DNA of 64,000 nt. It comes from CAWANP01 sp963783445. GTDB lineage: Bacteria > Chloroflexota > Anaerolineae > JAAYZQ01. The notes beneath the pieces were generated by a model. The model did no database searches. It was not told the origin of the DNA and worked only from the letters and a program-made list of their open reading frames with translations. Both the position numbers and the translations under genes were made by a program. The stretch lies in the NCBI GenBank assembly GCA_963783445.1, contig CAWANP010000009.1:124001-188000 (forward strand), written 5' to 3'. Shown here in pieces: positions 46,004 to 58,102 of this stretch (positions are counted from its first letter, which is position 1; every line of letters begins with the position of its first letter).

Positions 46004-49000
46004 ACTGGCCGCAGCCCGGCAGCAGATTGCCGGGCTCGAGGCCGCCCGATCCGAACTCCAGACGGTTGAGCTGGCGCTACGTGAGAGCGAGGATCGCTTT
46101 CGGATCGCCCTCCAAAACTCGAATATCGTTGTTTACAACCAGGACCAGGATCTGCGCTATACCTGGATCTACAATCCTCTGTTGGGCTTTACACCCGAAG
46201 GCATTCTGGGCAAGACGGACGCGGATCTACTGCTCCCAGAGGACGCCGCTCCCCTGGAAAAGATCAAGCGCCGGGTACTGGAAACTGGCACCGGGGTACG
46301 CGAGACGGTGCGTACCACCATCGCCGGGGAAGCCTATTTCTATGACCTTACCATCGAGCCCCTGTGTGACGAGGTCGGGAATGCCATCGGCGTCACCGGT
46401 GCCTCGAGGGACATCACCGAACGCAAACGTGTGGAGCAGTCGCTCCAGATGCAGTCCCACTCCCTTGGCGAGCGGGTGAAGGAGTTGAATTGTCTCTATG
46501 GCATGTCCCGCTTGCGCGAGAGACCAGGTGTATCCCTGGCCGAGATCTTCCAAGGGACGGCCGAACTCATTCCCCCAGCCTGGCAGTACCCCGAGATCAC
46601 CAGTGCCCGCGTGATCGTCGATGGCCAAGCGTTTCGTACCGAGAACTATGAAGAGGAATCCCCCTGTCACCAGTCCGCCGACATTGTCGTCCACGGCCAG
46701 GTCTGCGGCACCGTGCAGGTATGCTATGTTGAGACGCCTCGGTTGGGCGACCTTCGGAAGGCGGATGAGAGGAATGAAGGCCCCTTCCTGAAGGAGGAGA
46801 GAAGCCTGCTCGACGCCATCTCTGAGCGATTGGGCCGGATCACCGAGCATATGCGGGCGGAACAAGAGTACCAGGCGATGATGCGGACGGCCATCGATGG
46901 TTTCTGGCTGTGTGATACACAGGGCAACATTCTGGATGTCAATGACGCTTTGTGCTACATGCTGGGTTACACCCGTGAGGAACTGCTCGCCTTGACCATT
47001 CCTGAGATTGAAGAGGCGGAAAGTCCTGAAGAGGTAGCGCGGCACATTGAAACGATTGTTGAAAGGGGCCATGACCAGTTCGAGTCGCGGTTACGACGCA
47101 AGGATGGCCGGGTCGTCGACATCGAAGCTAGCGTGAGCTACATGGATGCGGTGAGAGGCAGGTTCTTTGCCTTCTTTAGAGACATCACCGATCGCAAGTG
47201 GGGTGAAGCCTTGCTGCAGAGCGCCCGCGATGAGTTGGAACTGCGGGTGCAGGAGCGAACTGCGGAGCTGTACAAGGGCCATCAGCGCGAGCAGGTGTTG
47301 AACGCGCTGCTGCGCCTTTCCATGGAGGATATTTCCCTGGATGAGCAGCTGGAGCGGGCCTTGGATGAGCTTTTATCCATTCCCTGGTTGCCAATGCAGC
47401 CCCAGGGAGGGATATTCCTGGTGGTGGGGGGTGCTATTTCAGATCCCCCTGTCCTGGAGCTGCGGGCCCATCGAGGACTGAGCTCTGCAGCGCAGGCCAC
47501 CTGCCGTCGCGTAGATTTTGGGCAATGTCTCTGTGGTCGGGCGGCGGCAAGTGGAGATCTTTTGTTTGCTGAGCCAGGAGATGATCGTCACGAGATCCAG
47601 CACGAGGGACCGGATCCCTATAGCCATTACTGCGTGCCCATTCTCTCCGGCAACAGGTCCATCGGCACCATCGTCCTTTACCTGGAGCAAGGGTACCCTC
47701 GCGATGCTCACCAGGAAGAGTTCCTGCGAGCTGTGGCCCAGACGATGGCCGGCATCATCGAGCGCAAACGAGTGGAGGAAGCGCTGCGGCAGAGCGAGCA
47801 GCAGCTCTTGGCTTTGAATGAACAACTCGCAGGTTATGGTCGCAAGTTGGAGCATGATGTCGCCGAGCGCACGCGCGAGATCGAGCAGCGGCGCCAGGTG
47901 GCCGAGAGCCTGCGCGACATGCTGGCCGTGCTCAACTCCGACCGTCCCCTGGACGAGATCCTGAGCCACATCGTGCTCGTGGCCGGCCGGCTGCTGGGCA
48001 GCGATACCAGCGCCATCTACCGTCTTGTCCGGGCCCGACGGGGACTTTGAGGTCCAGAATGTGCAGGGTCAGCACGCCGACCTGGTCGCCCCGTTGCAGT
48101 TCCCGCCCGGTTACCGCCAGGCCCTGCAGGACGGCCAGCCGGTCGCTGTCTCCGATGCGAGCCTTGCTTTCCCAGGGTTGATATCCCCGGATGCCGGCGC
48201 CAGCCTCCTCCCGGAATCCCTGGCCAGCCAATTCCCTTCCCTGCTGGCCGTGCCGCTGATCGTGGCCGAAGAGGTTTACGGCGGGCTGGTGCTATACTAT
48301 TCTGAATCGCGGGTCTTTTCCGGTGAGGACGTTGACCTGGCCGTCGCCTTTGCCGACCAGGCTGCACTGGCCATCGAGAACGCGCATCTGCACCAACAGG
48401 CTGAGGAAGCGGCGGTGCTCGCAAGAGCGCGCCCGGCTGGCCCGGGATCTTCATGATTCGGTGACCCAGTCGCTGTACAGCATCACGCTCTTGGCCGAGG
48501 GCTGGAGCCGCCTGTCTAAAGCCGGGCGGCTGGATGAAACCGAGGATCCGCTGGCCGAGCTGGGAGAACTCGCCCAGCAGGCGCTCAAAGAGATGCGGTT
48601 GATGGTCCACGAACTCCGGCCGCCCGACCTGGAAGAGGTGGGCATGTTGGGCGCGCTGCACCTGCGCCTGGGCGCCGTAGAGAAACGGGCCGGCGTGGAA
48701 GCCCGCCTGGTGGCCGGCGACGTGATGGACCTTCCCCCACCGGTGGAAGAAGGCCTGTACCGCATCGCCATCGAGGCGCTGAACAATGCCCTGAAACACG
48801 CGGACGCCACAGAGGTCACCGTGAGGCTCCAGCGTACCGGCGGTGGCGTGACCCTGGAGGTCCGTGACAACGGCTGCGGGTTCGACGCGAGCCGGATGGA
48901 TGAACGCCGTGGCGTGGGGCTGAAGAGCATGCGGGAGCGGGCCGAGAGGATGGGCGGGACATTGGTGGTCGAATCGGCGCCGGGCGAGGGGACGAAGGTA

Positions 49001-49027
49001 CAGGTGAAGATGAGCTGTCATCAATAG
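45963..49027 (+). CDS. PAS/GAF sensor histidine kinase, NarX-like (frame broken)
   Basis: About 1,020 residues. An N-terminal coiled coil leads to PAS 1 (FRIALQNSNIVVYNQD to GASRDITERK). Further domains are a GAF-like region, PAS 2 (YQAMMRTAIDGFWLCD to FFRDITDRK), GAF (about 47340-47770), coiled coil, second GAF (about 47930-48400) and a HisKA_3 dimerisation domain. The phospho-accepting His is in RLARDLHDSVTQSLYS, and the HATPase has IEALNNALKHADA and VRDNGCGF. Breaks near 48030 and 48425 are repaired by deleting one base each. No membrane helix is seen, so it is a cytoplasmic sensor. The start lies inside the preceding gene, and the cognate regulator follows 90 bases downstream. Confidence 0.87.
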
Positions 49028-49117
49028 CTTTGCGTTCACCCTGCTGTTCAGCAGGCTGCGTCTTTGCGGTGAAGGCAATCCTCATGCAGATCGTCATGTG
49101 CCCAAGGAGGTACTCCA

Positions 49118-49777
49118 ATGGCTGAAACCATACGTATTCTCATCGCCGATGACCACGCTATTGTCCGCCGGGGGCTCCGTACCCTGCATTGCCAGCGAGG
49201 ATGGGATGGAGGTCGTGGGCGAGGCCAGCGACGGAGTCGAGGCTGTGGCCATGGCGCAGGAACTCGAGCCTGACGTCATCCTGATGGACATGGTCATGCC
49301 CCGCCAGACCGGGCTGGAGGCGATTCAGGAGATCCAGGACGCAGACTGCCCGAGGCCCGCATCCTGGTCCTGACCAGCTTTGCCGAGGACGAGCAGATCT
49401 TTCCGGCCATCAAGGCCGGCGCTCTGGGCTACCTGCTCAAGGACTCCTCTCCCGACCAACTGCTGCAGGCCATCTATGACGTCTACCGCGGAGAGCCGTC
49501 CCTGGATCCCACCGTCGCCCTGAAGCTGATGCGGGAACTGAGCCGTCCGGCGGACCTGCCGCCGGCGGAGGATCCGCTCACGGAGCGGGAGGTGGAGGTG
49601 CTGAGGCTGGTGGCGCAGGGCATGTCCAATCAGGAGATCGCCGAGGCGCTGGTAATCAGCGAGCGCACGGTGGCCAACCACGTCAGCAGCATCCTGGCCA
49701 AGCTGCACCTGGCCAACCGGGTGCAGGCGGCGCTGTGGGCGGTGCGGGAGGGGGTGGTGGGTCTGGATGTGGGGTAA
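49118..49777 (+). CDS. NarL/LuxR response regulator, partner of the upstream kinase (frame broken)
   Basis: The receiver starts IRILIADDHAIVRRGL, the phospho-acceptor Asp is in DVILMDMVMPRQTGLEA, and the Thr/Lys end is LVLTSF...GALGYLLKDSSP. The LuxR domain reads PLTEREVEVLRLVAQGMSNQ and ISERTVANHVSSILAKLHLA. Breaks near 49180 (net +1) and near 49350 split the receiver, but the protein is complete across frames at about 219 residues. AAGGAGG precedes the ATG. A strong terminator lies 105 bases downstream, closing the kinase-regulator operon. Confidence 0.87.
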
Positions 49778-49881
49778 CGGGGAGGCTGGTGCCTGCGGCA
49801 AGGCTGCCGGGAACTGACCCATCCGTCAGGTAGGGAGTTTTGACCAACCGCATAGTCATTTTTACCTAGTCGGTCTGGCAA

Positions 49882-49911
49882 AGATCGCTCAACGAGCGGT
49901 CTTTTTTTTTT
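49882..49911 (+). terminator. rho-independent terminator of the kinase/regulator operon
   Basis: AGATCGCTC (49882-49890) pairs with GAGCGGTCT (49894-49902), giving nine pairs with one G-T and an AAC loop, followed by ten T residues. This is a textbook intrinsic terminator. Confidence 0.88.
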
Positions 49912-50485
49912 GAGTGGAAATAACCAGGAGAATTGAGTGTCTCTCCCGATGTGCGGACGGCAAACCGTGGCGCTATAGTGGACCACGAGCCTGGAATGCT
50001 CCAGTCGCCTGTGTGGATAGCCATTGCGTTGGAGCCCAAAATCCCCGCCTTATGGCGGACGACATCCATGGAAGCGGTCTGTCAACAATGTGAACGACAA
50101 ACCAATCCGGGACTAGCATGATTGGCAAAACAACAATCATTATTGGTCAACGACATTGATCTCGACCCGTTGCGCACTGATGCCAGCGGGGGGTCTGAGT
50201 TTCACCCTGCGCACGGGCGCGGGCCTGCCGGGTGGGCACCTACGAGATCGCGGTGTCTGCAAGCCCCATTGTCTCAACGACCATCACCATTGATCCAGTG
50301 GAGCCGGTTCGGCCGCAGGCGGGGGCTGGCGCTGTGGTCGATGTACCGGATGATATTGGGGCGAAACATGCGATTTATCTGCCGATTGTTCTCCTCTAGC
50401 GCGAGGGAACTCATCGCCGGGGGCAGTCCTACGAGGCCCCGTGATGATCCCAACTAGGGAACGAGAAAACAAAGGAGTTCCAGAG
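49912..50485. other. gene-poor region with a gene remnant
   Basis: 49912-50130 shows no recognisable protein; a 62-codon frame from 49933 has no family resemblance. From about 50130 the tail of a secreted protein appears without its front half. The next gene starts at 50486. Confidence 0.5.
50130..50399 (+). pseudogene. C-terminal remnant of a secreted protein with YLPIV tail
   Basis: Across two frames the sequence reads DIDLDPLRTDASGG, then TYEIAVSASPIVSTTITIDP and ends GAKHAIYLPIVLL before a stop. The tail motif is like that in the metzincin protease 5.5 kb downstream (LFLPLIVRE). No start or N-terminal domains precede it, so it is a truncated copy or lies at an assembly join. Confidence 0.55.
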
Positions 50486-53400
50486 ATGAGAGAACGAGTG
50501 TTCCTTGATCGTAGTGATAGCATCAGCCGTGGTCTTGCTCTATGCCCTGTATACTACTTGGGCCTTGCCCCCACGACAATGGGGGAACCAGCCGGGTATC
50601 GCTGTCGCCCAGGAGCGTCAGAACCTCCGATGGCACGGCTCTCCCGAGGCGGGCGCCAATGCCTCTGCCCAAGCTGAGGTGGTGCGCAGTAGCCCCGCCG
50701 AGCAGCCAGCGACCCTGTCTTCTGCCAACAACAGCAACTTGCTGGCCAACGGTGGCTTTGAGCTCGGATCCAACGGGACTTGGTACGAAGGTGGATACAA
50801 TCGGTCATTGATCATTGAGGAATCCGGCTCGGCCTGTTGGAGTCTTCTCCCAGGACTGGGTCGTACGCAGCCTCACTGGGTACATACTATTCTTGGATCC
50901 TATACCCTGTCGCAAAAAATGGTGACCTTGCCCGCAGATGGGTACAATGTCGTGACCCTGGAGCAGACTATTAGTGGGATTTATTCCCCGGCAGATACGT
51001 GCAACAGTGATTAAGGGGGGTTCGACACATTTAGAGACGGAAGTCCTCTATACTTTTCCCGACGGCAGTACCGATCTTATTGGGGTCGACGTCGATCTAT
51101 GCACTGCGAACAATACCAATGGCTGGCGGCGTGGGGCTTTCAGCAGCTGAGGCGACCTCAGTGGCAGTCCAGTTCAAAGGGTACAATAACTCAGACGACA
51201 AATGTCAGCCAGCTAGTCCTCGACGATGTGGCCCTGATTGCCGAGTCGCGAAAAACAACGTCGACGTAAGGCGTGATCCCCGGCCCGGAGGGCTGCTCGC
51301 CAACGGGTGAGCAGGTCATGAATCTGGATGGATGATGAGGACGGCGATGGCCAGAGTAGCACGCAGGGTTGGACGGGCGCCATCCGCCAAGATGACAGGC
51401 GCAACAGCATGTTCTTCTTCTGCCGCGTGCCGGGCAGTGAGTTCTAAGGCACTGGGCGGGGAACGACGACAATGGTGAAGTCAACGGCGCGTCGAGCTAC
51501 GCCGTGTTAAAAGCTCGGGGAGGTCTGTCCTGGAGGCTCCACGTGAGTTCTGGCGCCATTTTGACAACGAGGACGACGGCAATGCCAACCGGACCGCGGG
51601 CAATATCTACCCCAACAGCGTCGACAGGAACACGACACTTCACTTCTGTCTCTTCGAGGGTCGGGTACAGGTACTGCATTGATTCTCTTCCGATTTTATG
51701 GACCGATTCCCGCAATACAGCTTCGGAGTATGGGGTGTTCGCCCTCTCTAACTTTGAAGGGGGATTTGCAGTGGGGTTCGGGTGCACACCGATGACGAGG
51801 ATGATGGCAACAGCAATGGGCGTGGGCATGCGGCCCGGGATGAGCGCCTCGCAGCGGGTGCTGGCTGACAGCATCGTCTCCGGCGGGGACAAACACCGAC
51901 CTGAGCATCCAGCGGGTCCATACCCCGCCGCCCGTGGAGGACTTTGGTGCCTGTGGGGAGTCTGGTTTCTGTCGACGAATCCCAAGGCCATCGATCTCAC
52001 GATCTCGCTCTACCGCGAAACTACTGCCCTGGAGAAGAACAAGGCATTGTACACCGACTACGAAGATGCCATCTACCACTTTGCCGACGCCGTCTATGAA
52101 ATGAGCAACGGCGTCCACAAAGTGGGTCGCGTGGAGATCTATGCCGATAGCGCCAAGGATGACTCTGGCCGAGGTCATTTGGAAGGATATCTGGGGAGCC
52201 CGGGCATCAGTTGCAGGCTACTGGCCCGAGATAGTGGGCGAAAAAACGGCCAAGTCGGGCCACGCATGGACGTTCGACGATCAGTCTAGCGGACTGGTCG
52301 GCGATGTCAAGTCTCAAGGGTATAGATTGGCCCACGAGTTCGGACACTACTACTATGGACTGATGGATGAGTATACAAGGACGGGTACGGCTGACGAATG
52401 TGCGGGTTATGCGAGTGAGGGCAAATACCGCCCCCACTGTGGTGACAAGCGGTCGTGCCGTCAGTGATGACCCTGCAATACTGCGCGGTCGACTTTAGCT
52501 TTGTAGGCTGTGGAGAGAGCTTTTCCCATGAGGCTTGGCTCAATTTCTCCTCTGAGAACTACTTCCAGAAAAAGACAGCCCGCAATGCACAGGCCCGAAG
52601 CTATGACGCCGATGGCTGGGGGAGAAGCCGCCGCCCCGCTCCCCCAGCGAGGACCCGCGAGAGACTGTTAAGCGGGAACGCTATACCTGCCACGGCTGGA
52701 GATTTGGAGGCATATGCTTTGGGAGCGAGACCTTCGACCGCCGGAGCGAGCAACTGCCATACGCCCGTGTAAAGCGCAAACATCTCCCCCGAACTCGAAG
52801 GGTGGTGGCCCGAGGGCCGGATGGTACCACCATCAGCCCCACCATCGAGTTGACGGGTACCCAGTCGATGACCGAGGCCCGCAGCCTGGTGGATATCGAG
52901 TGGTTCACCGACACCGTGCCATCTCCTACTTTATCGCCCTGGTACCCAGCGAAACGCGATCAGACAGTCACCGGCATCGGTACCTTTCCACGTTGAGCCG
53001 AACGTGGACAAGGTCATCATCGACGTTTCCCACCGAGGCGATCCCGGAAACCCGGTCACCATTGTGGTACGCGGTCCCGACAACCAGGTGGTTGGCCAAG
53101 AGGATTGTACCTCCACGGGAGGCAAGGAAACTTCCTGTTCGATAGAGATACCGGCGCCGGTGCCTGGTGACTGGAAACTGGATATTGATGTTTCCACGCC
53201 GCCCCTGGAGGTCGACCACCGGATCATCGTAGAAGTGCCGAACGCTGGCGCTACTTTCCAGGCCTCCGTTGGTTCAGCCTATGGCAATGAGGTGTCCTAT
53301 CCCTATTCCCTCATCGTGCTGGCGCAGGTTTGGAGAGAGTTTCCCATCACTCAAGTCGGTCTTACGGTTCAGGCCGAAGGACCGGACGGGACGCCACTCC

Positions 53401-54043
53401 CGACCTTCGCGATGACGGCGAGTCCCCCGATGCCATCGCCAACGACGGCGTCTACGCCGGTTACTTGACCTACGATCAGAACGGTGACTATCGGGTCAGT
53501 GGACCTTCGATAACGATGCCGGATCCGCCGAGTTCACGACCGTCGGCCTGGCTGATATGGTGGCGACCGCTACCCGGTCGGCGAGAACTTTCAGCGGGCG
53601 GCGTCGACCGTGATCACGGTGGTGGGCATCCAGTCCGACGACCACGGCGCAACGCCGCCGGAAGCGACCGAGATCGAGCCGGGCAACGTCGACATCCCAG
53701 GCCGCATCGACTTTCCTGGCGACGTCGACACCTTCAAGGTCACGCCCGACAAGACAGGCAAGTTGGCCGCGCGGGTGATCGGCATCGGCAACGGCATGCA
53801 ACCCCGGCTGCGGGTCCTGGATCCCAGCGGCGCCGTGCTGGGCGAGGCGGTCGACCAGCCCGGCGGGCTCGAGGCGTATCCCTTCGTGAATTTGTCGACG
53901 TCGAGGCGGGGACGCCGGTCTATCTGGAGGTCTCGGATGTGGATCCGCAGGCCAGTGGCGGCACCTACTATGTGAGCGCGGGCGAGCCTATCTCCAGCGA
54001 TGGGCAGGAGGGGACGGCAGTAATCGCGCCACGGCCCTGGTGA
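50486..54043 (+). CDS. secreted zinc metalloprotease, HEFGH type (heavily frame broken)
   Basis: The ATG at 50486 follows AAAGGAG; dropping one C joins MRERV to IVVIASAVVLLYALYTTWAL, a signal peptide or anchor. Next comes a carbohydrate-binding-like segment (NLLANGGFELGSNGTWYEGG). A catalytic region follows, with GYRLAHEFGHYYYGLMDEY at about 52325-52370, where HEFGH supplies two zinc ligands and the Glu. Later parts include PNVDKVIIDVSHRGDPGNPV, a bacterial pre-peptidase-like beta domain near DDHGATPPEATEIEPGNVDI and the end GTAVIAPRPW. At least ten frame changes occur, densest at 51050-51900 and 52450-52800. Either the sequence is poor here or the gene is decaying; the intact catalytic motif favours the former. 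Confidence 0.65.
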
Positions 54044-54158
54044 TTCACTAGCGGAGGCCGGGAGCAGACTGGACGCTGCCAGTGCCTAGCACGGGCGGCG
54101 TCCGGAGCAGACAGCAACCAGCGAGCAGATTGAACTATGAAGGAGGCAAAAGACCAAC

Positions 54159-57100
54159 ATGGCAAAAGCAACAAACACTGGTAGGGCGCTGATGGCCCTG
54201 ATCCTGGCCACCATCCTGCTGCCCCGTGGCCGGGAGGCACGACGGCCTCGACCGCGGGCGAGGGCCTCTTCAGCCCGGTCGAGGCCATGGCGCGACCGGG
54301 CTGCAGGCTGACGAGTCATCCGTGGCCCGTGCCCGGTTGGTGACCATCGACTTTTCTCAACTGGGCGACGCGGGGCCCGACCTGGCTTCGTCGCGAATCG
54401 CCGAAAGGCTGCGTCTCAACCTCTTTTGATGATACTATCGTCACCGCTACGCTGGATCACGTCGAGCCCAACGCCACAGGCGGGGGATATGTCTGGATCG
54501 GCCGGCCAGAGGGTGACCCCTTTGGCTCCGTCATCCTGGTCGTCGTTGACGGCCGGATGGCCGGCCACATCAACGCCGACAGCGGCATCTACCTGATCGA
54601 CGCCGCGGCCGATGGTACCCCGCTGGGCGGAACAGGCCACGTGGTCCGCCAGTTGGACCTGGCCGCCCTGCCGTGGAACCGGGGAGGACGAGGTTCTTTT
54701 CCCCGAACCGGGGGAGGAATAGGGGGTGCGGAGAAGACAGCCCTGCCCCCACTGCCGTATGCAGCGTCGCCTGACGAGCTGACCACCGTCGACATCATGA
54801 TCGTCGACAGCCAGCAGACCATCGAGAGAAACGGCGGGGAAGAGGAGACCAAGCGGCCATCTACCGGGCCGTGGCCTACATGAACACCGCCCTGGAGAAC
54901 AGCGGGGTCAACGCCCGGCTGCGCCTGGTGCACACGCACAAAGTTGCCTACAACGAACCGGAGGTCAAGACCTCCACCGAACTGGGGCAGCTTCTGGAAC
55001 GGCTCAGGAACCCGGCTGATGGGGTCATGGACGAGATCCATGACTTGCGGGAGCAGCATATGGCTGACTTGGTGTCCCTGATGTCCGGAGCGTTTGACTG
55101 GTTTCGCGGCTACGGCCGGGCCGACCTGGTTGTCAGCCCCGATGATCCCGGGCTATGGGACAAGGGCTTCAGTGTAGTGGGTGGGCATCGATACTACCAG
55201 GAAGGCTTTGCCCACGAGATCGGCCACAACTTTGGGGCCGGCCACAGTTGGTTTGACGATGGACCGTACGGGGGGTCCCGTCCGAACTATGCCCATGCCT
55301 ACAATGACATGGATGCGCCGGGGAAGGCCTTTTTCACGGCCGTGGCCTACACCAGCAAATGCAATGCCACCGAATCCTTCCCCTGCCGCGTCATTCCCCA
55401 CTACTCCAAATCCTGGACGCGCAGTGGCAGGGTAGGCCGACGGGTGTGAGCGCAGGCACAAACACAGCCTGCCAGAGTGGCAACGTCAACAACCCAATGT
55501 GTGATGCGGACAACCGCCTGCAGATGAATGCCATCGCCCCGGCCCTGGCGAAGATCTCGGAGCCACTGCCCGATCTGGGCCTGGCCATGCGCTGGTCTCC
55601 CGCGCCGGTAGAGACTACCGCCACGCAGCTCACATTCACCGTCGATGTCAAGAACAGTGGGGGCAGGCCGGCCACCGACGTACGGGTGACCGACATCATC
55701 CCCCCGGGTACGGCCTATGTCAACGGGTCGGCCAGCCAGGGTGGCGCTTTTACCGGTGGCCAGGTGGTGTGGTCGGGCCTGACGGTTGCTGCCGGCCAGA
55801 CGGCCAGCCTGTCGTTCTCGGTCAACATCACCAACCCGTTGAGCGACGGTGACCGGCTGGTCAACACCGTGCAGGTCACGTCGGCCGAAGGGGGTCGGCA
55901 TCCCGCCCACAAACTTTACCACGCCAATCGGCATCCAGCGGTTGTTCTTGCCCCTGATCGTGCGGGAGCACAAGACGGTTCCACCGCCGCCCAATCAGGC
56001 GCCGGACACGCCGTCAAACCCCTCGCCGGCGGATGGGGCCAGCGAGCAGGAGGTGGACCTGACCCTGAGCTGGATCGGCGGCGATCCGGATGGGGATGCG
56101 GTGACCTATAACGTCTACCTGGAAGCGGGTAACCCTCGCCCAGTACGCTCGTCTGTGCCGTCGCAACCGGAGCCGCCTGCGATCCGGCCCCCTGAGTCAG
56201 GGGGTGCAATACCACTGGCAGGTCGCGGCCACTGACGCCCAGGGGACAATGTGGAGGGGCCGGTGTGGAGTTTCACCACCGGTTCCGGCGCCACCGGTGG
56301 CTGGAACGAGGGCGGGGAGTAGCTCGGCAGCAGGCGGTGGCATCAGCAACAACGATGGCTCATCCCAACACCCATCCCTTATCCCTGCTCCGGGCGGCCT
56401 GGTCTACGCCGCCTGGCACGATGACAGTAGTGGTGACAATGAGGTCTATATCCGGAGCTGGAACGGCAGCCTCTGGCAGGCGCTGGGTGACTCGGGCAGC
56501 AGCGGCGGCGTCAGCAACAACGACGAGAACTCGGATCAACCGTCGTTGGCCCTCCTGTTCGAGAGGCGCCTGACCAAGCCCGTCGTGGTCTGGAGCGACG
56601 ACAGCGGGGGGAACGACGAGATCATGCCCGGCGTTGGAACGGTGGCATGTGGGTGGAGATGGGTATTGGGTCGGCCAGCGGTGGGGGCATCAGCAACAAC
56701 AGTGGGCTGTCAAAGCAGCCCTCGGCGGTGGGCGAGCCAGGTGGCACGGTATACGTTGCCTGGCACGACGCGACCAGTGGCAACCGGGAGATCTATGTCC
56801 GGCGCTGGAATGGCAGCGGTTGGATCGAGGCGGGCTCTGGCTCGGCGAATGGCGGAGGCATTAGCAACAACAGCGGCGCTTCCTTTGCTGCCTCAGTGGC
56901 CGTCGCCCCTGATGGCACGCTGTACGTCGCTTGGCACGATGCAAGTGCCGGTGACCGCGAGATCTATGTCCGTCGCTGGGACGGGGTCGACCTGGGCGAA
57001 GTGGGCACTGGCTCGGCCACAGGCGGCGGCATCAGTGACAAGGCGGGGACTCGCGCTACGCCTCACTGGCCATTGCCTCAGATGGCACTCCCGACGTAGC

Positions 57101-57500
57101 CTGGCAAGACGAGAGCGACGGCGACGCGGAGGTCTATGTGCGGCGCTGGAACGGATCGAGTTGGGTTGAAGTGGGCACTGGCTCGGCGGCGGGCGGCGGC
57201 ATCAGCAACAACAGCGGCAGCTCGGAGTGGCCCTCGCTGGCCCTCGATGCCGGTGGTGTGCCCTACCTGTCCTGGTTCGACAACAGCAGTGGGGATGACG
57301 AGATCTATGTCCGGCGCTATCAGGGTGGGGCCTGGCAGGAGGTGGGCGACGGCTCGGCTAGCGGTGGTGGCACCAGCGACAACATTGGCGATTCACAGCA
57401 TCCCGCGCTGATCATTGACACAGACGGCGTGCCCTACGTTGCCTGGCACGACGACAGTAGCAGTGATGACGAGATCTATGTGCGGCGCTGGGAAGAATAG
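54159..57500 (+). CDS. secreted metzincin protease with C-terminal repeat propeller (frame broken)
   Basis: The ATG at 54159 has AGGAGG upstream; the signal peptide is GRALMALILATILLP. A propeptide-like part has GGGYVWIGRPEGDPFGSV. The metzincin zinc site HEIGHNFGAGH lies at 55213-55245, preceded by an internal LTTVDIMIVDSQQ region typical of reprolysin-like enzymes. After it come a DUF11-type beta domain (DVKNSGGRPATDVRVTDIIP), the LFLPLIVRE tail motif, a fibronectin-like segment (SWIGGDPDGDAVTYNVYLEA) and seven 56-residue repeats to the stop. Around ten single-base breaks occur. It probably degrades extracellular proteins, with the repeats binding polymer or partner. Confidence 0.72.
56325..57500 (+). 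repeat. seven tandem 168-base repeats (predicted seven-bladed beta-propeller)
   Basis: Units follow the pattern GGGISNNSG..PSLA, then YVAWHDxSSGDxEIYVRRW and NGSxWxEVGxGSA. Seven copies of 56 codons account for 1,176 bases, exactly the span from 56325 to the stop. Copies 2 and 5 cross frame breaks. Confidence 0.75.
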
Positions 57501-57665
57501 ACCCGCTTCTACAGTAGCCTGACCTGACCAGGGATGACAGGGAACAAGTAGCAGCTAGGGTACGCAAGAATTCTGATGAAAGCTAGGAGCCCATGAATGT
57601 TGCGCACAGTGGACGCCGGACGAAGGATAGATAGCGAATCACGTCTGGTTCGAAAGGGAGTGAAC

Positions 57666-58102
57666 ATGCAAAGCCGGACATCGGCCTCGATCATCGCCCC
57701 TTCGGTACAAATTCGGGATAGCCTGCTGGTTCTGTTGCGGACCATCCCGGCAGATAGACACCGTCCACCAGGCCGAGGACGGTCCATCAGCGCTGGCCAT
57801 GGGGCTGGAGGTTCAGCCTGCCCTGGTCCTGCTCGACTATGACCTGCCTGACAATGGACTACGGACAACGTTGGGTCGGGTAAGGGCTGCCTGGCCTCAA
57901 GCCCGGTATCTCGTCCTCCTCGATGACGAGCAGGACCGCCGTCACGCGCAAGAATACCGACGTTGTCTTGGTCAGGGCATACGCGCTGCCACGATCTTGA
58001 GAGACGATTGAGGGACTGCTGTCCGAGGCCTGCCCGAGTTCAGGGTCTGCCGATGAGGAAGGAGCAGAGATAGAGGCCCAAGCGTGCAGGTGCCATGATT
58101 GA
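57666..58102 (+). CDS. receiver-like protein coupled to STAND ATPase genes (frame broken)
   Basis: Joined over small breaks (near 57748, 57960 and 58010) it reads MQSRTSASIIAPSVQIRDSL, ALVLLDYDLPDNGLRTTL, QARYLVLLDDEQDRRHAQEY and DVVLVRAYALPRS. This fits a stand-alone CheY-type receiver with acceptor Asp in LLDYDLP. The conserved Lys appears as Arg, so it may be a degenerate receiver. The last frame ends CRCHD and its stop overlaps the following ATG by 8 bases (ATGATTGA), implying coupled translation with the first STAND gene. Confidence 0.5.
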
